Assembly (NCBI GenBank): GCA_027083045.1 | Contig: JALWQP010000064.1 | Coordinates: forward strand, 1-6,093 | DNA: 6,093 bases | Reading direction: 5' to 3' | Source of the DNA: Desulfurococcales archaeon | Lineage (GTDB): Archaea > Thermoproteota > Thermoprotei_A > Sulfolobales > Desulfurococcaceae | In this document: positions 5,542 to 6,093 of the stretch, piece after piece | How positions within the stretch are numbered: the first letter of the stretch is position 1 | Layout of the letters: each line of letters starts with the position of its first letter | The notes under the pieces: model-generated | Seen by the model: the letters and a program-made list of their open reading frames with translations, nothing else | Database searches by the model: none | What the model was told of the DNA's origin: nothing | Made by a program: the position numbers and the translations under genes

Positions 5542-6093
5542 TGTCGGCGGGGCTACGCGACATAGAGCTGAGGAGCAGGAAAACAGAGATACTCATGGTT
5601 GTGTCTGTACTTGTATTTTCAATACCATTGATACTTGGTTACAGCCTCCTAATCCTCTCGAGCTTCAGCAAAGAAATGGTGACGAACCTGAATCCGAGAG
5701 ACTTCATACCGACGCTGAGGAACTGGATCCTCTTCTTCGAGGGAAGGACGGCAGTATTTGGAGGTATAAGGGTTAATATATGGCATATTGTCCTAAACAC
5801 GCTCATCGTAGCCCTAGGTGTCTCATTCCTGGTAACACTCGTGGGAAGCATGACTGGCTACGCGGTGTCAAGGCTAAGGTTTAGCGGTAGGAAGAAGTTC
5901 ATGGCGCTCCTCATGCTCCTCCACGCGTTCCCTGGAAGTGTGATGGTTGTAGGCATTTATTTCTTATACCTAATGTTCTTGCCCTCATATCAGATGGTGA
6001 GACTATATAGTTTCTTCTTCGTGATAGTGGCCCGCGCGAGCCTCGAGATACCGATGGCCACGTGGCTGATGAAGGGCTTCTTCGACATGATCC
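5541..6093 (+). CDS. ABC sugar transporter permease, MalG/UgpE type; 3'-partial
   Basis: The frame starts at GTG 5541, one base inside the preceding stop codon, and stays open for 184 codons to the window edge. It is the second half of the channel, pairing with the upstream permease. After a short charged N-terminus (SRKTEI) the first transmembrane helix is at about 17-41. An extracellular loop follows, then the family block NTLIVALGVSFLVTLVGSM (86-104), TGYAVSRLRFSGRKK (105-119, the conserved AYALaRlrFrGr cytoplasmic turn), helices at about 120-146 and 154-170, and EIPMATWLMKGFFDMI (169-184), matching the MalG-type P-x-x-x-W-x-M-x-G-F-F-D-x-I-P signature just before the EAA loop. The EAA loop and last helices, roughly 90-100 residues, are expected beyond the window. 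Translational coupling with the upstream permease is likely and would balance the two subunits. Confidence 0.94.
   Translation, partial: MSAGLRDIELRSRKTEILMVVSVLVFSIPLILGYSLLILSSFSKEMVTNLNPRDFIPTLRNWILFFEGRTAVFGGIRVNIWHIVLNTLIVALGVSFLVTLVGSMTGYAVSRLRFSGRKKFMALLMLLHAFPGSVMVVGIYFLYLMFLPSYQMVRLYSFFFVIVARASLEIPMATWLMKGFFDMI

Noticed and set aside
5531..5776. 81-residue + strand ATG frame at the start of the second permease
   Set aside because: The GTG frame from 5541 gives a clear MalG-type permease over the same DNA, while this frame gives a polar sequence with no family pattern.
1..6093. Mobile element or horizontally acquired island
   Set aside because: There are no transposase, integrase, terminal repeats or target duplications, and codon style looks uniform across the genes.

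Overview
The window looks like chromosomal DNA of a hyperthermophilic archaeon, most likely a member of the Thermoproteota (crenarchaea) close to the Desulfurococcales. The reasons are strong GGTGA/GGAGGTG ribosome-binding sites, heavy use of ATA for Ile and AGG/AGA for Arg, very AT-rich spacers with T-tract ends, a class III-like (pilin-like) N-terminus on an ABC solute-binding protein, and a secreted ATPase-less Lon-type protease with a Thr/Pro stalk. This placement is inferred from style; no rRNA is present to confirm it.

Layout: five genes, all on the + strand. (1) A cell-surface S16 (Lon-fold) serine protease whose first codons lie before base 1; it ends at 2002. (2) After 57 bases, a 176-residue LOG/TIGR00725-like Rossmann protein (2060-2590). 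(3) A 299-base non-coding, AT-rich gap (2591-2889) holding a probable T-tract terminator and the likely promoter and leader of the next operon. (4) A carbohydrate-type ABC importer operon: a membrane-anchored solute-binding protein (2890-4554), a MalF/UgpA-type permease (4573-5541), and a MalG/UgpE-type permease that starts on a GTG overlapping the previous stop and runs off the window end (5541-6093).

The ABC genes work together: the anchored binding protein captures an extracellular ligand, probably a sugar or oligosaccharide, and passes it to the heterodimeric permease. The ATPase that drives transport is not in the window. It may lie downstream or be a shared MalK/MsmX-type subunit encoded elsewhere. 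The protease and the LOG-like gene upstream have no evident functional tie to the transporter and are separated from it by the probable terminator and promoter.

I see no mobile element, CRISPR array, tRNA or rRNA. The points most worth a second look are the surface protease (exact Lon Ser-to-Lys spacing without the usual neighbouring Asp, joined to helical repeats spaced about 90 residues apart), the pilin-like anchor of the binding protein, and the divergent active-site motif plus CxxC of the LOG-like protein.
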